Assembly (NCBI GenBank): GCA_003155335.1
Contig: PMCG01000277.1
Coordinates: 1 to 6,660, forward strand
DNA: 6,660 bases
Origin: Acidobacteriota bacterium
GTDB lineage: Bacteria; Acidobacteriota; Vicinamibacteria; Fen-336
Reading direction: 5' to 3'
Both the position numbers and the translations under genes were made by a program. The notes beneath the pieces are model-generated. The model was not told where the DNA came from, did not search any database, and worked only from the letters and a program-made list of their open reading frames with translations. Positions 6,395-6,660 of this stretch are shown in pieces; positions within the stretch are counted from its first letter, which is position 1; every line of letters starts with the position of its first letter.

Positions 6395-6660
6395 ATGGAC
6401 AGGGTGGCGCGACTGCTGAACGACATGACGGAGTCCGGAGTCATCGCAGGGTACGCGGGCTTCGGCGCGGTCGCGCAGATGCGCTACACCGAAGCTGTGG
6501 CAACGCTCGACGCCGAGGTGCTGGTGACGATCACTGAACCGACCACGTTGGACGTTCTCTCTCCGATCTATGCCTTCTGCAAGGGCCACGGGTACGAACC
6601 CGAGGGAGAGGCTGTTCGCGTCGGAGACTGGCCGGTGCAGTTTATTCCCGCGTTCAGCCC
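6395..6660 (+). CDS. Probable nucleotidyltransferase-fold protein (3' partial)
   Basis: Eighty-eight codons are visible before the window ends. I chose the ATG at 6395 because a TGA sits directly before it in frame and coding-like sequence begins at once (MDRVARLLNDMTESGVIAGY). The segment GFGAVAQMRYTEAVATLDAEVLV (22-44) resembles the core of minimal nucleotidyltransferases: a degenerate G-[GS] turn (G24-A25), then D39-x-E41 after a spacing normal for the family. The following strand WPVQFIPAFSP also fits a small bacterial protein family, often annotated as hypothetical or AbiEii/DUF6036-like nucleotidyltransferase, that I recall with similar sequence. Some members act as toxins or RNA-modifying enzymes of toxin-antitoxin pairs; whether this one does cannot be judged, since its partner gene would lie downstream. 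The coding assignment is strong and the functional label moderate. Confidence 0.6.
   Translation, partial: MDRVARLLNDMTESGVIAGYAGFGAVAQMRYTEAVATLDAEVLVTITEPTTLDVLSPIYAFCKGHGYEPEGEAVRVGDWPVQFIPAFS

Noticed and set aside
1..6660. CRISPR array, tRNA, rRNA or insertion-sequence transposase
   Set aside because: No regularly spaced repeats, no tRNA-like cloverleaf or conserved rRNA stretch, and no transposase motifs were seen on either strand.

Overview
The window is GC-rich (about two thirds G+C by eye) and densely coded, with codon third positions strongly biased to G/C. Such a compact genome, with an M13 metallopeptidase, an addiction-module pair of the PF09720/ParE type and a small nucleotidyltransferase-like gene, would suit a GC-rich environmental Gram-negative lineage such as Myxococcota, Acidobacteriota, Gemmatimonadota or a Xanthomonad relative. 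Nothing here fixes the taxon, and this placement is inference.

Layout. (1) Positions 1-3350, plus strand: two translationally coupled genes. The first is the 3' part of an AAA+/STAND-like ATPase gene whose N-terminus lies outside the window. Its product continues after the ATPase into a region resembling a degenerate restriction-endonuclease fold and a winged helix. The second encodes a 628-residue fusion of a RecB/Cas4-like PD-(D/E)XK nuclease to a soluble FtsK/SpoIIIE DNA-translocase motor. Together they look like part of a DNA-processing or anti-phage defence operon that begins upstream. I do not recognise it as a named system. (2) 3351-3480: a short convergent gap carrying one copy of a direct repeat. 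(3) 3481-4010, minus strand: a toxin-antitoxin operon with the antitoxin first and a 4-nt overlap to a ParE/RelE-type toxin. (4) 4011-4148: a divergent intergenic region with a plausible antitoxin promoter and a 14-nt dyad. (5) 4149-6200, plus strand: a secreted neprilysin-like M13 zinc endopeptidase with all catalytic residues. (6) 6201-6394: non-coding, opening with the second copy of the direct repeat. (7) 6395 to the window end: the start of a gene for a probable nucleotidyltransferase-fold protein.

Functional reading. The ATPase and nuclease-translocase genes overlap by one base and probably work as one complex: a regulatory or sensor ATPase plus a motor that pumps and cuts DNA. The toxin-antitoxin pair next to it fits a defence or accessory neighbourhood. 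The peptidase looks like an ordinary cell-envelope or secreted housekeeping enzyme. The most interesting items are the nuclease-FtsK fusion with its ATPase partner, and the near-identical 25-28-nt direct repeats that bracket the toxin-antitoxin and peptidase segment.
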